Positions 1 to 6,699 of a DNA stretch of 8,632 nucleotides are shown here, piece by piece. The DNA is from Chloroflexia bacterium (GTDB taxonomy: Bacteria; Chloroflexota; Chloroflexia; QHBQ01; JADMIH01), in NCBI GenBank assembly GCA_025927935.1, contig JAICKM010000268.1, forward strand, positions 1 to 8,632, read 5' to 3'. Position numbers and translations under genes: made by a program. The notes under the pieces are model-generated. The model ran no database searches, had not been told where the DNA came from, and saw only the letters and a program-made list of their open reading frames with translations. Position 1 is the first letter of the stretch. The number at the start of each line of letters is the position of its first letter.

Positions 1-2
1 GG

Positions 3-1280
3 TTCCGCCTGTTGATTATCCTGATCTGCTACAGCATCGTCATCTGCACGCTGAACCGCTGGGGGCCGACCCTCCGGCTAATCAATCCGCAGACGGTGCG
101 TAGCAGCGAGAGCTTCGTGCGTAACCTGAGCGAACGCGCGCAGTTTACCGGCGTGCCGCTGGCGCCCGCCGCCGCGGCTGACGCACTGGGCGCTGCGCTC
201 AAGCGCAGCCGCTATCGTCTCCTGCGCGATCATGACGGCGACACCTATTATATCTACGCCGACCGTGACCGCTGGTCCAAGATGGTGACTTTCGGCAGCC
301 ACGCTGCGCTGGTGATGCTGATCATCACCGCCGCCGGGCTGACTCAGGTGGGCTGGCGTGAGCAATCGGTGTTCTTTGGGCCGAATGTGCCCGTGGCGAT
401 GGGCCACGGCACCGATTTCACCGTGCGCCAGAGCAACTTCCGCATCGAGAACTTTCCCGGCACGACGGATGTCAAGGAGTACTGGTGCGACCTGACGATC
501 AACAAAAACGGGCAGGATGTGCTGCACAAGACGATCCGTGTCAACGATCCGCTGCGCTACGATAATATCAATTTCTTCCTCGTGCAATACCAGCAGGTGG
601 CGACGGTGCGCGCCATCGACAAGTCGGGCAGCGCCCTGCCGATGAATAAGATGGGCCAGAACGGGCCGATCACGACGACCACGGAAGTGGCGTTGCAGCC
701 GATGCTGTTGTCGTTCCAGATGACCGACAACGACAACCTGCCGATGGACCTGGTGCAGGTGAAGCGACCGGGCAAGGACACCGTCACCCTGCAGGTCAGC
801 AACTACACCAGCACGCCGCGCGGTGACAACGAGAACCCGCCGCTCTTCGTGCGCGCCTTTATCGGCAAGAACTTCGACCAGATCCTCTACAACGATTTCA
901 TCCCGCGCCAGGGGCCGCTGATTATCCCGGAGATCCCCGATATCGCCTTCGACTTCAAGAAGGATACGGCCACGATCATGGAGGTCGCCGAGGATTACGG
1001 CCTGACCCCGGTCGCCGTCTGGTTCGTCATTATGACCGCCGGTTTCGCGTTGTCTCTGTATATCACCTTCGTCCGCTGCTGGGCGCGGATCACGCCCAAT
1101 GCGGCCAATCCCGCGCAGTGTGATGTGTTGCTAGGCGGGCTGGCCGAGAAGAACAAAGTCACCTTTGAGGGAGAGTTTGAGAAACTGGCCTTGCGTGTCC
1201 GCGATTACCTTGCCCGCCAGGTAGACACGGCCCCCGCCCCGCAGCCTACGCCGGAGATCCCACCAGGATTGGAGTCTTAA
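3..1280 (+). CDS. resB: Cytochrome c biogenesis protein ResB (Ccs1), 5'-truncated by window
   Basis: ResB (Ccs1) is one half of the System II heme-delivery and ligation complex, which attaches heme to CXXCH motifs of apocytochromes c outside the cytoplasmic membrane. The open frame runs in from the window edge. The TTG at position 12 lies inside a membrane helix (FRLLIILICYSIVICTL), so it is internal and the true start lies upstream. About 425 residues are visible. They show the end of an early TM helix with the family-typical Cys-Thr-Leu exit, another TM at about residues 95-115 (HAALVMLIITAAGL), a large extracytoplasmic beta-rich domain at about 115-335, and a last TM at about 335-357 (VWFVIMTAGFALSLYITF) followed by a cytoplasmic tail. 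ResB proteins are usually about 450-550 residues, so roughly the first one or two helices are missing. The stop lies 4 bp before ccsB, which indicates an operon. Family assignment is from remembered sequence character plus the ccsB neighbour. Confidence 0.88.
   Translation, partial: FRLLIILICYSIVICTLNRWGPTLRLINPQTVRSSESFVRNLSERAQFTGVPLAPAAAADALGAALKRSRYRLLRDHDGDTYYIYADRDRWSKMVTFGSHAALVMLIITAAGLTQVGWREQSVFFGPNVPVAMGHGTDFTVRQSNFRIENFPGTTDVKEYWCDLTINKNGQDVLHKTIRVNDPLRYDNINFFLVQYQQVATVRAIDKSGSALPMNKMGQNGPITTTTEVALQPMLLSFQMTDNDNLPMDLVQVKRPGKDTVTLQVSNYTSTPRGDNENPPLFVRAFIGKNFDQILYNDFIPRQGPLIIPEIPDIAFDFKKDTATIMEVAEDYGLTPVAVWFVIMTAGFALSLYITFVRCWARITPNAANPAQCDVLLGGLAEKNKVTFEGEFEKLALRVRDYLARQVDTAPAPQPTPEIPPGLES
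1271..1274 (+). promoter_or_regulatory. Ribosome binding site of ccsB
   Basis: A GGAG lies 10 nt before the ATG at 1285 and inside the last codons of resB. This supports the chosen start and suggests translational coupling of the two cytochrome c biogenesis genes. Confidence 0.7.
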
Positions 1281-1284
1281 CACG

Positions 1285-2493
1285 ATGGAAGAAGCAGTGT
1301 TTGGTTTCAACGAGTGGACCTTGACGACCGCGTCGTGGGTCTTTTATTTCCTCGCGCTGTTGTCGTTCATTGGGCTGCTGGTTGCCCAGGCGACGCAGCT
1401 TTCGCGGCAGCGGATTCTGGCGCGCGAGGCCGTGGAGTTCGGCGGCGTGCAGCCGATGTTCGCCGGGGCGACCGGCGCCGGGCCGGCCACGCTGGCCGCG
1501 CCGGTTATGGGGCGCAGCCGCGGCACAACCGCTGCGGCGGATACGGCTGCCGTACCGATGGGTAATACCGCGCGCATCTTCGGCCGGGCGGGCCTGGCCT
1601 TGACTATCGCAGGGTGGGCCACGCTGGGGATCGCCCTGGTGATGCGCGCTGTGCATAGCGGCCATATTCCCTATATGAGCCTATACGAGATCTGCCTGAT
1701 GTTCACCTTCGGCATCTCGACGGCGTACCTGCTGATCGGCGAACTCTGGCTCAAGGCGCGCAGCATCGGCGCCTTCGCGCTGCTCTTCGTCTACCTGATC
1801 CAGTCGTATGCGCTGCTGCTGATCCCGCCCGACCTGAAGACGGCCCGCCCGCTGGTGCCTGCGCTCCAGTCTAGCTGGCTGCCCGTCCATGTGTCGATGG
1901 CGATTGTCGCCTATAGCTGCTTCGCCGTCGCGGCGGGCGCCGCGATCATGTACCTGCTGAAGTATCACGAGGTCGGTAGCTGGACGCGGGCGTTGCCCTC
2001 GCTGGCGGCCATCGACGAATTCATGTTCCGCGCTGTTACCGTCGGCTTCCCGTTCCAGACGTTGCTGCTGATCACCGGCGCCTACTGGGCGCAGACGGCC
2101 TGGTCGAAAGCCTGGAGTTGGGACCCCAAGGAAGTCTGGGCGCTGATCACGTGGCTGGCCTACGCCGCCTTCCTCCATGTGCGCGTGCAGCGCGGCTGGC
2201 GTGGCACGACGATGGCCTGGATGGCCCTGACCGGGTTCGCCGTGGTGATGATCACCTTTATCGGCGTGAACTACCTGGTAAGCTGGTTCCAACTGGACAG
2301 TATGCACGCCTACGCGGGCGACATGCCGGGCTTCCTGGGCTTCGGCATCTTCGGCGTGGTGCTGGTGCTGTTGCTGGGCAGCATCATGTACGGCGAAATG
2401 CGCCGCCGCCGCATCGCCGCCGCGGGCCGCGCCCGCCACGCCGCGCGCCAGGCCGAGTCCACTGCCGAGTCGCCCGCCTCCGCCGGCAACTGA
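1285..2493 (+). CDS. ccsB: Cytochrome c biogenesis protein CcsB (CcsA/ResC family)
   Basis: This 402-residue polytopic protein is the heme-handling partner of ResB in System II cytochrome c maturation. The diagnostic tryptophan-rich WWD motif is at about residues 268-300 (W273, W277, W279-D280-P281, W285, then H298), an external heme-binding surface in the heme-handling protein superfamily. His202 (LPVHVSM) and His341 (SMHAYAG) flank it and match the conserved external histidines that hold the heme. The GHIPYMSLYE stretch at residues 126-135 is another family landmark. About eight hydrophobic segments are visible, the first at residues 12-34. Between it and the second (about 104-120) is a 60-residue Ala/Gly/Thr/Pro-rich non-membrane insert, longer than I expect for the family. 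The gene starts 4 bp after resB, has an SD sequence, and ends before a strong terminator. Naming varies (ccsA, ccsB, resC); the function is the same. Confidence 0.93.
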   Translation: MEEAVFGFNEWTLTTASWVFYFLALLSFIGLLVAQATQLSRQRILAREAVEFGGVQPMFAGATGAGPATLAAPVMGRSRGTTAAADTAAVPMGNTARIFGRAGLALTIAGWATLGIALVMRAVHSGHIPYMSLYEICLMFTFGISTAYLLIGELWLKARSIGAFALLFVYLIQSYALLLIPPDLKTARPLVPALQSSWLPVHVSMAIVAYSCFAVAAGAAIMYLLKYHEVGSWTRALPSLAAIDEFMFRAVTVGFPFQTLLLITGAYWAQTAWSKAWSWDPKEVWALITWLAYAAFLHVRVQRGWRGTTMAWMALTGFAVVMITFIGVNYLVSWFQLDSMHAYAGDMPGFLGFGIFGVVLVLLLGSIMYGEMRRRRIAAAGRARHAARQAESTAESPASAGN

Positions 2494-2510
2494 TCCTATT
2501 TGCACCGTCT

Positions 2511-2544
2511 ACGAGTCCGCCCAACCGGCGGACTCGTTTTGTTT
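2511..2544 (+). terminator. Rho-independent terminator of the resB-ccsB operon
   Basis: A perfect 11-bp GC-rich stem (2511-2521 pairs with 2527-2537) with a 5-nt loop is followed by TTTTGTTT (2537-2544). It begins 18 bp after the ccsB stop, which is the classical intrinsic terminator layout for the plus strand. It insulates the downstream esterase gene from the cytochrome operon. Confidence 0.93.
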
Positions 2545-2573
2545 CACGGCCTAGCTGAGCCGTTACAGGCCGG

Positions 2574-2578
2574 AAAGG
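2574..2578 (+). promoter_or_regulatory. Probable ribosome binding site of the esterase gene
   Basis: AAAGG lies 9 nt before the ATG at 2588. A second purine run, TAAGG (2579-2583), lies 4 nt before it. I could not find a convincing -35/-10 pair in the short gap after the preceding terminator, so the promoter for this gene is unknown. Confidence 0.45.
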
Positions 2579-2587
2579 TAAGGCTCG

Positions 2588-3367
2588 ATGCCCATTGGAA
2601 CCATGCACATGATGAGCCGGGGGCTGGGGCGTCCCACACCCTATACCATAATCCTGCCCGAACCCGACCTAGGGCCGGGCCCGTACCCGGTGCTGTTGCA
2701 ACTGCACGGCAAGTGGGACGATTATCAGTCGTGGCTGGTCAAGTCCCGCCTGGCGAGCCATGTCGAAAAGCTGCCGCTGATCGTGGTGCTGCCGGATGGC
2801 GGCAATTTCTGGTGGAGCAACGTGGGCGCGTATCTGGGCTATGAGGATTATCTAACCCAGGACCTGCGGGCACACATCACCGGCACCTACCCGGTGCGGC
2901 CCGGTCCCTGGGCGTTGGGCGGGCTGTCGATGGGCGGATTCGGCTCGCTGCACCTGGCCCTCAAGCACCCGGAGCTATATTGCTCGGTGTTCGCGCACTC
3001 CAGCGCCATCCCGACGGCTTCCGTGCTACAGGAGTGGGAGCCGCAACTATCCGCCGCGACGGTGGCCGATATGGATTGCTACCGCCTGGCCGCTGAGGCG
3101 GATACGGCCCGGCTGCCCGTGCTGAGCTTTGACTGCGGTACAGACGATGGCTTGATCGACCAGAACCGGCAATTCCATGCCCGCCTCGACAGGCTGGGCA
3201 TCGCACACAATTACACCGAGCATCCTGGCGGCCATACCTGGGACTACTGGGATCTGCATGTGCAGACCGCGTTGCAGCAGCACGCGCGGGTATTGGACCT
3301 GCACCCCCCCATCTCAGCGGGAGCCGCTGAGACTCCAGATGCCGGCAATGTGACCGGGGAGCGTTAG
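2588..3367 (+). CDS. Putative esterase, alpha/beta hydrolase fold (esterase D / PF00756-like)
   Basis: This 259-residue serine hydrolase probably cleaves carboxyl esters; the substrate cannot be read from the sequence. The fold landmarks are in order. His40-Gly41 after beta strand VLLQLHG would shape the oxyanion hole. The nucleophile elbow G-L-S-M-G-G has Ser114. An acidic-residue strand ends at D182-C-G-T-D-D-G with Asp187 the likely acid (Asp186 and Asp182 are alternatives). His216 sits in PGGHTWDYW. The GGH.W..W ending is typical of the putative-esterase family that also includes feruloyl and acetyl-xylan esterases and S-formylglutathione hydrolase. There is no signal peptide, so it is probably cytoplasmic. 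The last 24 residues or so, after a run of seven C at 3304-3310, have no recognisable family character and overlap the convergent gene by 54 bp. A single inserted C would end the protein at 3330. The core assignment is firm and the C-terminus is less so. Confidence 0.85.
   Translation: MPIGTMHMMSRGLGRPTPYTIILPEPDLGPGPYPVLLQLHGKWDDYQSWLVKSRLASHVEKLPLIVVLPDGGNFWWSNVGAYLGYEDYLTQDLRAHITGTYPVRPGPWALGGLSMGGFGSLHLALKHPELYCSVFAHSSAIPTASVLQEWEPQLSAATVADMDCYRLAAEADTARLPVLSFDCGTDDGLIDQNRQFHARLDRLGIAHNYTEHPGGHTWDYWDLHVQTALQQHARVLDLHPPISAGAAETPDAGNVTGER
3312..3332. repeat. Inverted repeat in the convergent gene overlap
   Basis: A perfect 9-bp stem (3312-3320 with 3324-3332) with a 3-nt loop covers the stop codon of the minus-strand propeller gene and lies within the esterase 3' end. 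No T-run follows on either strand, so it is not a standard terminator. It may still act as a weak bidirectional end or mRNA 3' structure. Confidence 0.5.
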
Positions 3368-5230
3368 ATCGATGGTGGCCGCGTAGTCCACGGCGTGCAG
3401 GATCCCGCGGGCGTCGATGTAGAGCAGGAGCGTGCCGTCAGGTGTGGCCGCGCTGGTGGATAGCGCACCGCCCGCCGCCGTGCCGAGGTAGATCGGGTGG
3501 AGCGGCGGGATGCCGCCCGGCGACAGGTCGGTGGTCCGCACATCTAAACTGTAGAGCGCGCCGGGTGCGTCCTCCACGAGTCCCAGCGTCCGGTAGACCA
3601 GCTTTTCGCCGCCTGGCACGAACCGGAGGACCGCGCCCGCCCGGAACACGGCGCTGTTCAAGACCAGCGGTGCCGTATCGGCGGCCAGCCGTTGTAACAC
3701 CAGGCGAGCGTCGTCCTTGTCCGTGACGACGTAGGCCAGCCAGGCCCCGTTATCCGAGATTGCCCAGGCGTCGATCTGGTCGGGCGCCGGTCCGCTCCAG
3801 ATGGTGGTTTCCATGCCGCTGGTCAGGTTACGCACGATGAGTGTCATGAGTCGGTCATCGCGTACCGCGATCAGGATGTCGTCCGTCGCGCCGTCGGGGC
3901 CGGGGACGAAGCCGGCGGTCGTCTCGGGCGGCTGCACATGGGCGGTGATCGTGCTGCGCAGGAGGTCAACGCGCCGGTAACGCGGACTACTCACCCCGCC
4001 GGCAGCGAGGTGGGCAAGATAGAGGCTGCGGGTCAGCGCCGTGGTGAACGAGCCGTCTTGCACGGAAAAGAGCAAGTAGCGCCCGTCGGGGCTGAAGGCG
4101 GCCGATGTCAGCCAGCCGGGGATGACTTCGTCGACCACCGGTTCCGCGCCAGGCCGGGTCACGGTGATGTGGCTGGTGGGATCCAGATCCGTAGGCGGCG
4201 CAACCAGCAACGCGAGGCCGGTGGCTTCATTGGTCGTCAGAACATAACGCCATTGCCGCGACACCGTGATCGGCTCGACGCTTCCACCCGCGAACCGGTA
4301 AAAGGTGAGCAGGCGGTCGGACAGGCTGTCGTCGCGCGGGTACGTCTTCCAGTAGAGTCCGTCGGGCGCGAACATCCCGTCGCTCGATGGGATAATGGCG
4401 GGCGGCAGCACCTCCGTTGCCAGGCCGTCCGGGGTGCCGCCCGCTTCGTCCGCGCGGGGCAGGTGGACCAGCACACTCTCGCGGAAGCCGGACGCGCCCG
4501 GCCGCGGCGTGGTGCGGCGCGCGGGCCGGTCGTAGATCAGGCTATCGCCCGTGGCGTTCCAGGTGCGGGGCCGGCTAAGCCCATCGCTGCCGGGCAGTTT
4601 GATATTGAGCGCGCCCGGCAGGTTGACATAAAGCCCGGCATCCGGTCCTTCGTCCACCAGGTAGAGGGTGCCGGGCAGCGACTGGGCCAGCAATTTATTC
4701 CGCACAAAGGCTTGCTGGCTGCGCGCACCTGCATCGTGGGGATCGATCTGTAACAGCTTAGCGAGGATGCGCAGATCTTCGGGCCAATCTCGTGCCAGCG
4801 CGGCATATTCAGCAGCCTGGGCGAGGCGCGTGCGGTCGCGTAAGGTCTGGGCGGCCTGTTGGGCGCGAGCCGGCGCATCGGAGAACGTCCCCGCCGCCTG
4901 GAATGCACGGACGGCGTGTGCCCAATCATGCGCCGCCAGGGCCGCTGTACCCTCGTGATAACTATTTTGCCGTCCTTCGTCGGTCAGCCATCCGGCGATA
5001 AGGCTACCCAGGCCGAGCAGTAGCACCAGGCCCACAACGCCCTGCAGCAAGCGCAGGCGGCGGCTGGGGCGGGCAGCGGCTTCGACAGAGGAGGTTTCTT
5101 CGAGAGCAGGTTCGCCGCAGCCGATACAAAAGGTAGCGTAGGCTTGGTTGCGGGCGCCACAATTGCGGCAGTGGCGGGCCGCGCCCCGCAGCGGAGGATC
5201 AGCGTCGGGGATAGCGGGATGTGACCTCAT
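3314..5230 (-). CDS. Membrane-anchored zinc-ribbon / TPR-like / beta-propeller protein
   Basis: I do not recognise a named family for this 638-residue protein, but its build is clear. Residues 21-38 form a zinc ribbon, CxxC-x10-CxxC (C21, C24, C35, C38). Residues 61-82 form one TM helix preceded by Arg residues (SRRLR), which puts the zinc ribbon in the cytoplasm and the rest outside. Residues 91-178 are Ala-rich paired helices resembling TPR units (Y-x2-G-x-A-A-L...A-x-x-A-F). From about 182 to the end are repeated strands of beta-propeller type with TolB/WD40-like punctuation: FSPDGRYLLFSV at about 375, ISDNGAWLAYVV at about 490, VPGGEKLVY at about 536 and TPDGTLLLY at about 595. The ATG at 5230 is chosen because TAGGA lies 6 nt before it. 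ATG 5260 and GTG 5275 are possible in-frame starts but lie within a hairpin. It may be co-transcribed with the ABC ATPase upstream. A sensing or scaffold role is only a guess. Confidence 0.8.
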   Translation of the reverse strand: MRSHPAIPDADPPLRGAARHCRNCGARNQAYATFCIGCGEPALEETSSVEAAARPSRRLRLLQGVVGLVLLLGLGSLIAGWLTDEGRQNSYHEGTAALAAHDWAHAVRAFQAAGTFSDAPARAQQAAQTLRDRTRLAQAAEYAALARDWPEDLRILAKLLQIDPHDAGARSQQAFVRNKLLAQSLPGTLYLVDEGPDAGLYVNLPGALNIKLPGSDGLSRPRTWNATGDSLIYDRPARRTTPRPGASGFRESVLVHLPRADEAGGTPDGLATEVLPPAIIPSSDGMFAPDGLYWKTYPRDDSLSDRLLTFYRFAGGSVEPITVSRQWRYVLTTNEATGLALLVAPPTDLDPTSHITVTRPGAEPVVDEVIPGWLTSAAFSPDGRYLLFSVQDGSFTTALTRSLYLAHLAAGGVSSPRYRRVDLLRSTITAHVQPPETTAGFVPGPDGATDDILIAVRDDRLMTLIVRNLTSGMETTIWSGPAPDQIDAWAISDNGAWLAYVVTDKDDARLVLQRLAADTAPLVLNSAVFRAGAVLRFVPGGEKLVYRTLGLVEDAPGALYSLDVRTTDLSPGGIPPLHPIYLGTAAGGALSTSAATPDGTLLLYIDARGILHAVDYAATIDLTLPGHIAGIWSLSGSR

Positions 5231-5236
5231 CACGGG

Positions 5237-5241
5237 TCCTA
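5237..5241 (-). promoter_or_regulatory. Ribosome binding site that favours the start at 5230
   Basis: On the minus strand TAGGA lies 6 nt before ATG 5230. It lies just after the hairpin at 5245-5273, which would bury the two upstream in-frame starts. A GGAG upstream of ATG 5260 also exists but is itself in the stem. Confidence 0.5.
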
Positions 5242-5244
5242 ACA

Positions 5245-5273
5245 GGAGAGGCGGGTTCATCACCCGCCTCTCC
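5245..5273 (-). terminator. Hairpin after the ABC ATPase gene (weak terminator or attenuator)
   Basis: A perfect 12-bp stem (5245-5256 with 5262-5273) and a 5-nt loop lie 35 bp past the ABC ATPase stop. On the minus strand it is followed by TGTTAGG, a poor U-run, so termination may be partial. The position just before the propeller gene suits either a leaky terminator between the two genes or an mRNA-stabilising stem. The ATG at 5260 sits in its loop. Confidence 0.55.
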
Positions 5274-5308
5274 ACAGTACGCTTTGCCGGAATCCGGCCC
5301 CGGTAGCC

Positions 5309-6445
5309 CTACATCAGCGTTTGTTGCGTGGTCTGATCGAAGGCGTGCATCTTGGACATATCGAAGGTCACTTGCAGCTTCTCGCCCGGCTGCACCTTGG
5401 TTTGCGGATCGACGCGGGCGACAAACTGCTGGCCGCCGCTGGTCACCAGGTAGAGATAAATCTCACTACCCATTGGCTCGACCACGTCCACCGTCACGGG
5501 TACGACGCTGGCCGGATCGGCGTTCGGCTCCATCCGCACGTCGGCGACATCCTCGGGCCGCAGCCCGAAGGTGATCGGCTTGCCGGCCTGGGAAGCCAGC
5601 GCCTGGCGATATTGTGGCGGCACCTTGAGCTGGAAGCCTTCCCCCTTGATGAGCAACTCCTGGCCGGACTGTTCGAGCGTGGAGGGGAAGAAGTTCATCG
5701 ACGGAGAGCCGATGAAGCCGGCCACGAACATATTGGTCGGGTGATCGTAGAGGTTCTGCGGCGTATCGAGTTGCTGTAGGATACCGTCGCGCATGACGGC
5801 GATGCGGTCGCCCATGGTCATGGCTTCGGTCTGGTCGTGGGTCACATAGATCATCGTCGTTTGCAGGCGCCGCTGCAACTTCGAGATCTCGGCCCGCGTC
5901 TGGACGCGCAGCTTGGCGTCGAGGTTGGACAGCGGCTCGTCCATCAGGAAGACCTGGGGTTCGCGGACGATGGCACGGCCCAGGGCCACGCGTTGGCGCT
6001 GGCCGCCGGAAAGCTGGCGCGGCTTGCGATTGAGATACTGGCGCAGCCCGACGATATCGGCCACTTCTTCGACGCGCTGCTTGATGGCGGCTTCGCGGCT
6101 GGTGCCGGGGGCCGCGCCACTGGGCATCGTCTTGCGCATCCGCAAGCCGAAGGCCATGTTGTCATACACGCTCATGTGGGGATAGAGCGCGTAGGACTGG
6201 AACACCATCGCGATGTCGCGGTCTTTCGGCGGGACGTTGTTGACGACCCGCTCGCCGATGCGCAAAATGCCGGAAGAGATCTCTTCCAACCCGGCGATCA
6301 TGCGCAACGCGGTCGACTTACCGCACCCGGATGGGCCTACCAGAACGAGGAACTCTTTGTCGTGGATATCGAGGTTCAGATCGTTAACGGCCAGTACATC
6401 CCCTGCGTATTTCTTGCTGACGTGCTCGAAGGTAACGCTTGCCAT
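5309..6445 (-). CDS. Carbohydrate ABC transporter ATP-binding protein (MalK/UgpC/MsmK type)
   Basis: This 378-residue protein hydrolyses ATP to drive a binding-protein-dependent importer, most likely for sugars or glycerol-3-phosphate. The nucleotide-binding domain is complete: Walker A G37-PSGCGKST-45, Q-loop Gln83 (VFQSYALYPHMSV), signature LSGGQ 145-149, Walker B VFLMDEP 165-171, D-loop SNLD 173-176 and switch His203 (YVTHDQTEAM). From about residue 235 follow the TOBE/OB-type regulatory repeats seen in MalK-like subunits, including FGLRPEDV. A short Pro/Gly/Ser-rich insert at about 106-119 replaces the usual tight linker in the helical subdomain. The start at 6445 matches the family N-terminus (MASVTFEHVSKKY) and has a strong SD (AGGAGGT) 9 nt upstream; an in-frame GTG at 6526 would add 27 unlike residues. 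No permease or binding protein is adjacent, so it may be a shared ATPase serving several sugar importers, as known for MsmK/MsiK. The substrate is unknown. Confidence 0.93.
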   Translation of the reverse strand: MASVTFEHVSKKYAGDVLAVNDLNLDIHDKEFLVLVGPSGCGKSTALRMIAGLEEISSGILRIGERVVNNVPPKDRDIAMVFQSYALYPHMSVYDNMAFGLRMRKTMPSGAAPGTSREAAIKQRVEEVADIVGLRQYLNRKPRQLSGGQRQRVALGRAIVREPQVFLMDEPLSNLDAKLRVQTRAEISKLQRRLQTTMIYVTHDQTEAMTMGDRIAVMRDGILQQLDTPQNLYDHPTNMFVAGFIGSPSMNFFPSTLEQSGQELLIKGEGFQLKVPPQYRQALASQAGKPITFGLRPEDVADVRMEPNADPASVVPVTVDVVEPMGSEIYLYLVTSGGQQFVARVDPQTKVQPGEKLQVTFDMSKMHAFDQTTQQTLM

Positions 6446-6636
6446 GGCTCTGTGACCTCCTGGTCGGGCACCCTCTTTCGGAGGGTGCCTGCTAAGCGCG
6501 GCCCGGGCAGTAATGGGCTGCACCACGACGCTCCGCCGGCACGGTGAGGACAGGGCCTCACCTCAGGAACGCCGCCACCCGGCTCAGAACAGCAAATCCG
6601 CCAGCCGGCGTTCGCGCGCTTCCGAACGTCACTGGT
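6446..6636 (-). promoter_or_regulatory. Structured 5' leader of the ABC ATPase gene
   Basis: If transcription starts about 7 nt past the -10 box, the leader is about 190 nt. Reading in the direction of transcription it contains perfect inverted repeats at 6623-6628/6609-6614 (6 bp, 8-nt loop), 6603-6608/6579-6584 (6 bp, 18-nt loop), 6556-6562/6543-6549 (7 bp, 6-nt loop) and 6481-6489/6467-6475 (9 bp, 5-nt loop). The last ends 5 nt before the SD. I do not recognise a known riboswitch. A cis-regulatory or stabilising role is inferred from structure and length; high GC makes some pairing likely by chance. Confidence 0.4.
6455..6461 (-). promoter_or_regulatory. Strong Shine-Dalgarno of the ABC ATPase gene
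   Basis: AGGAGGT on the minus strand, 9 nt before ATG 6445, decides this start over the upstream GTG at 6526. A 9-bp hairpin (6467-6489) lies 5 nt upstream of it. Confidence 0.85.
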
Positions 6637-6642
6637 GTGCCT

Positions 6643-6671
6643 ATCATATAACGCCCGCGCCCGCTTGTCAA
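6643..6671 (-). promoter_or_regulatory. Sigma70-type promoter for the ABC ATPase gene
   Basis: On the minus strand TTGACA (6671-6666) is followed, after exactly 17 nt, by TATGAT (6648-6643). This is a perfect -35 hexamer and a five-of-six -10 hexamer at optimal spacing in an otherwise very GC-rich region. It points at the ABC ATPase gene, with expected transcription start near 6636. Confidence 0.82.
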
Positions 6672-6685
6672 CACGGGCGCGGGCG
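6652..6685 (-). repeat. 12-bp perfect inverted repeat enclosing the -35 box
   Basis: The arm 6652-6663 (CGCCCGCGCCCG) pairs perfectly with 6674-6685 across a 10-nt spacer that contains the TTGACA of the ATPase promoter. It lies 14 bp past the acyl-CoA dehydrogenase stop and so may be that gene's terminator, although the following bases on the minus strand (TTATATGAT) are not a clean U-run. It may instead, or also, be an operator for the ATPase promoter. Confidence 0.7.
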
Positions 6686-6699
6686 GCCAGTTTCAGGAC

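Noticed and set aside
12..14. TTG as start of resB
   Set aside because: The frame is open to the window edge and the codons before it continue the same hydrophobic helix, so the gene begins upstream.
1681..2505. Minus-strand open frame of 274 codons opposite ccsB
   Set aside because: It is antisense to the WWD motif region, and its translation is rich in His, Gln, Arg and Gly, typical of a GC shadow.
3938..4753. Plus-strand open frame of 271 codons opposite the propeller gene
   Set aside because: The minus strand carries the zinc ribbon, TM and repeated blade motifs in one long frame; this frame is Arg/Gly/Ala-rich noise.
6446..6526. GTG 6526 as start of the ABC ATPase
   Set aside because: It would add 27 residues unlike the family and ignore the strong SD just before ATG 6445.
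5837..6547. Plus-strand open frame of 236 codons opposite the ABC ATPase
   Set aside because: It is antisense to Walker A, signature and Walker B codons, with a low-complexity His/Gly/Asp-rich translation and no RBS.
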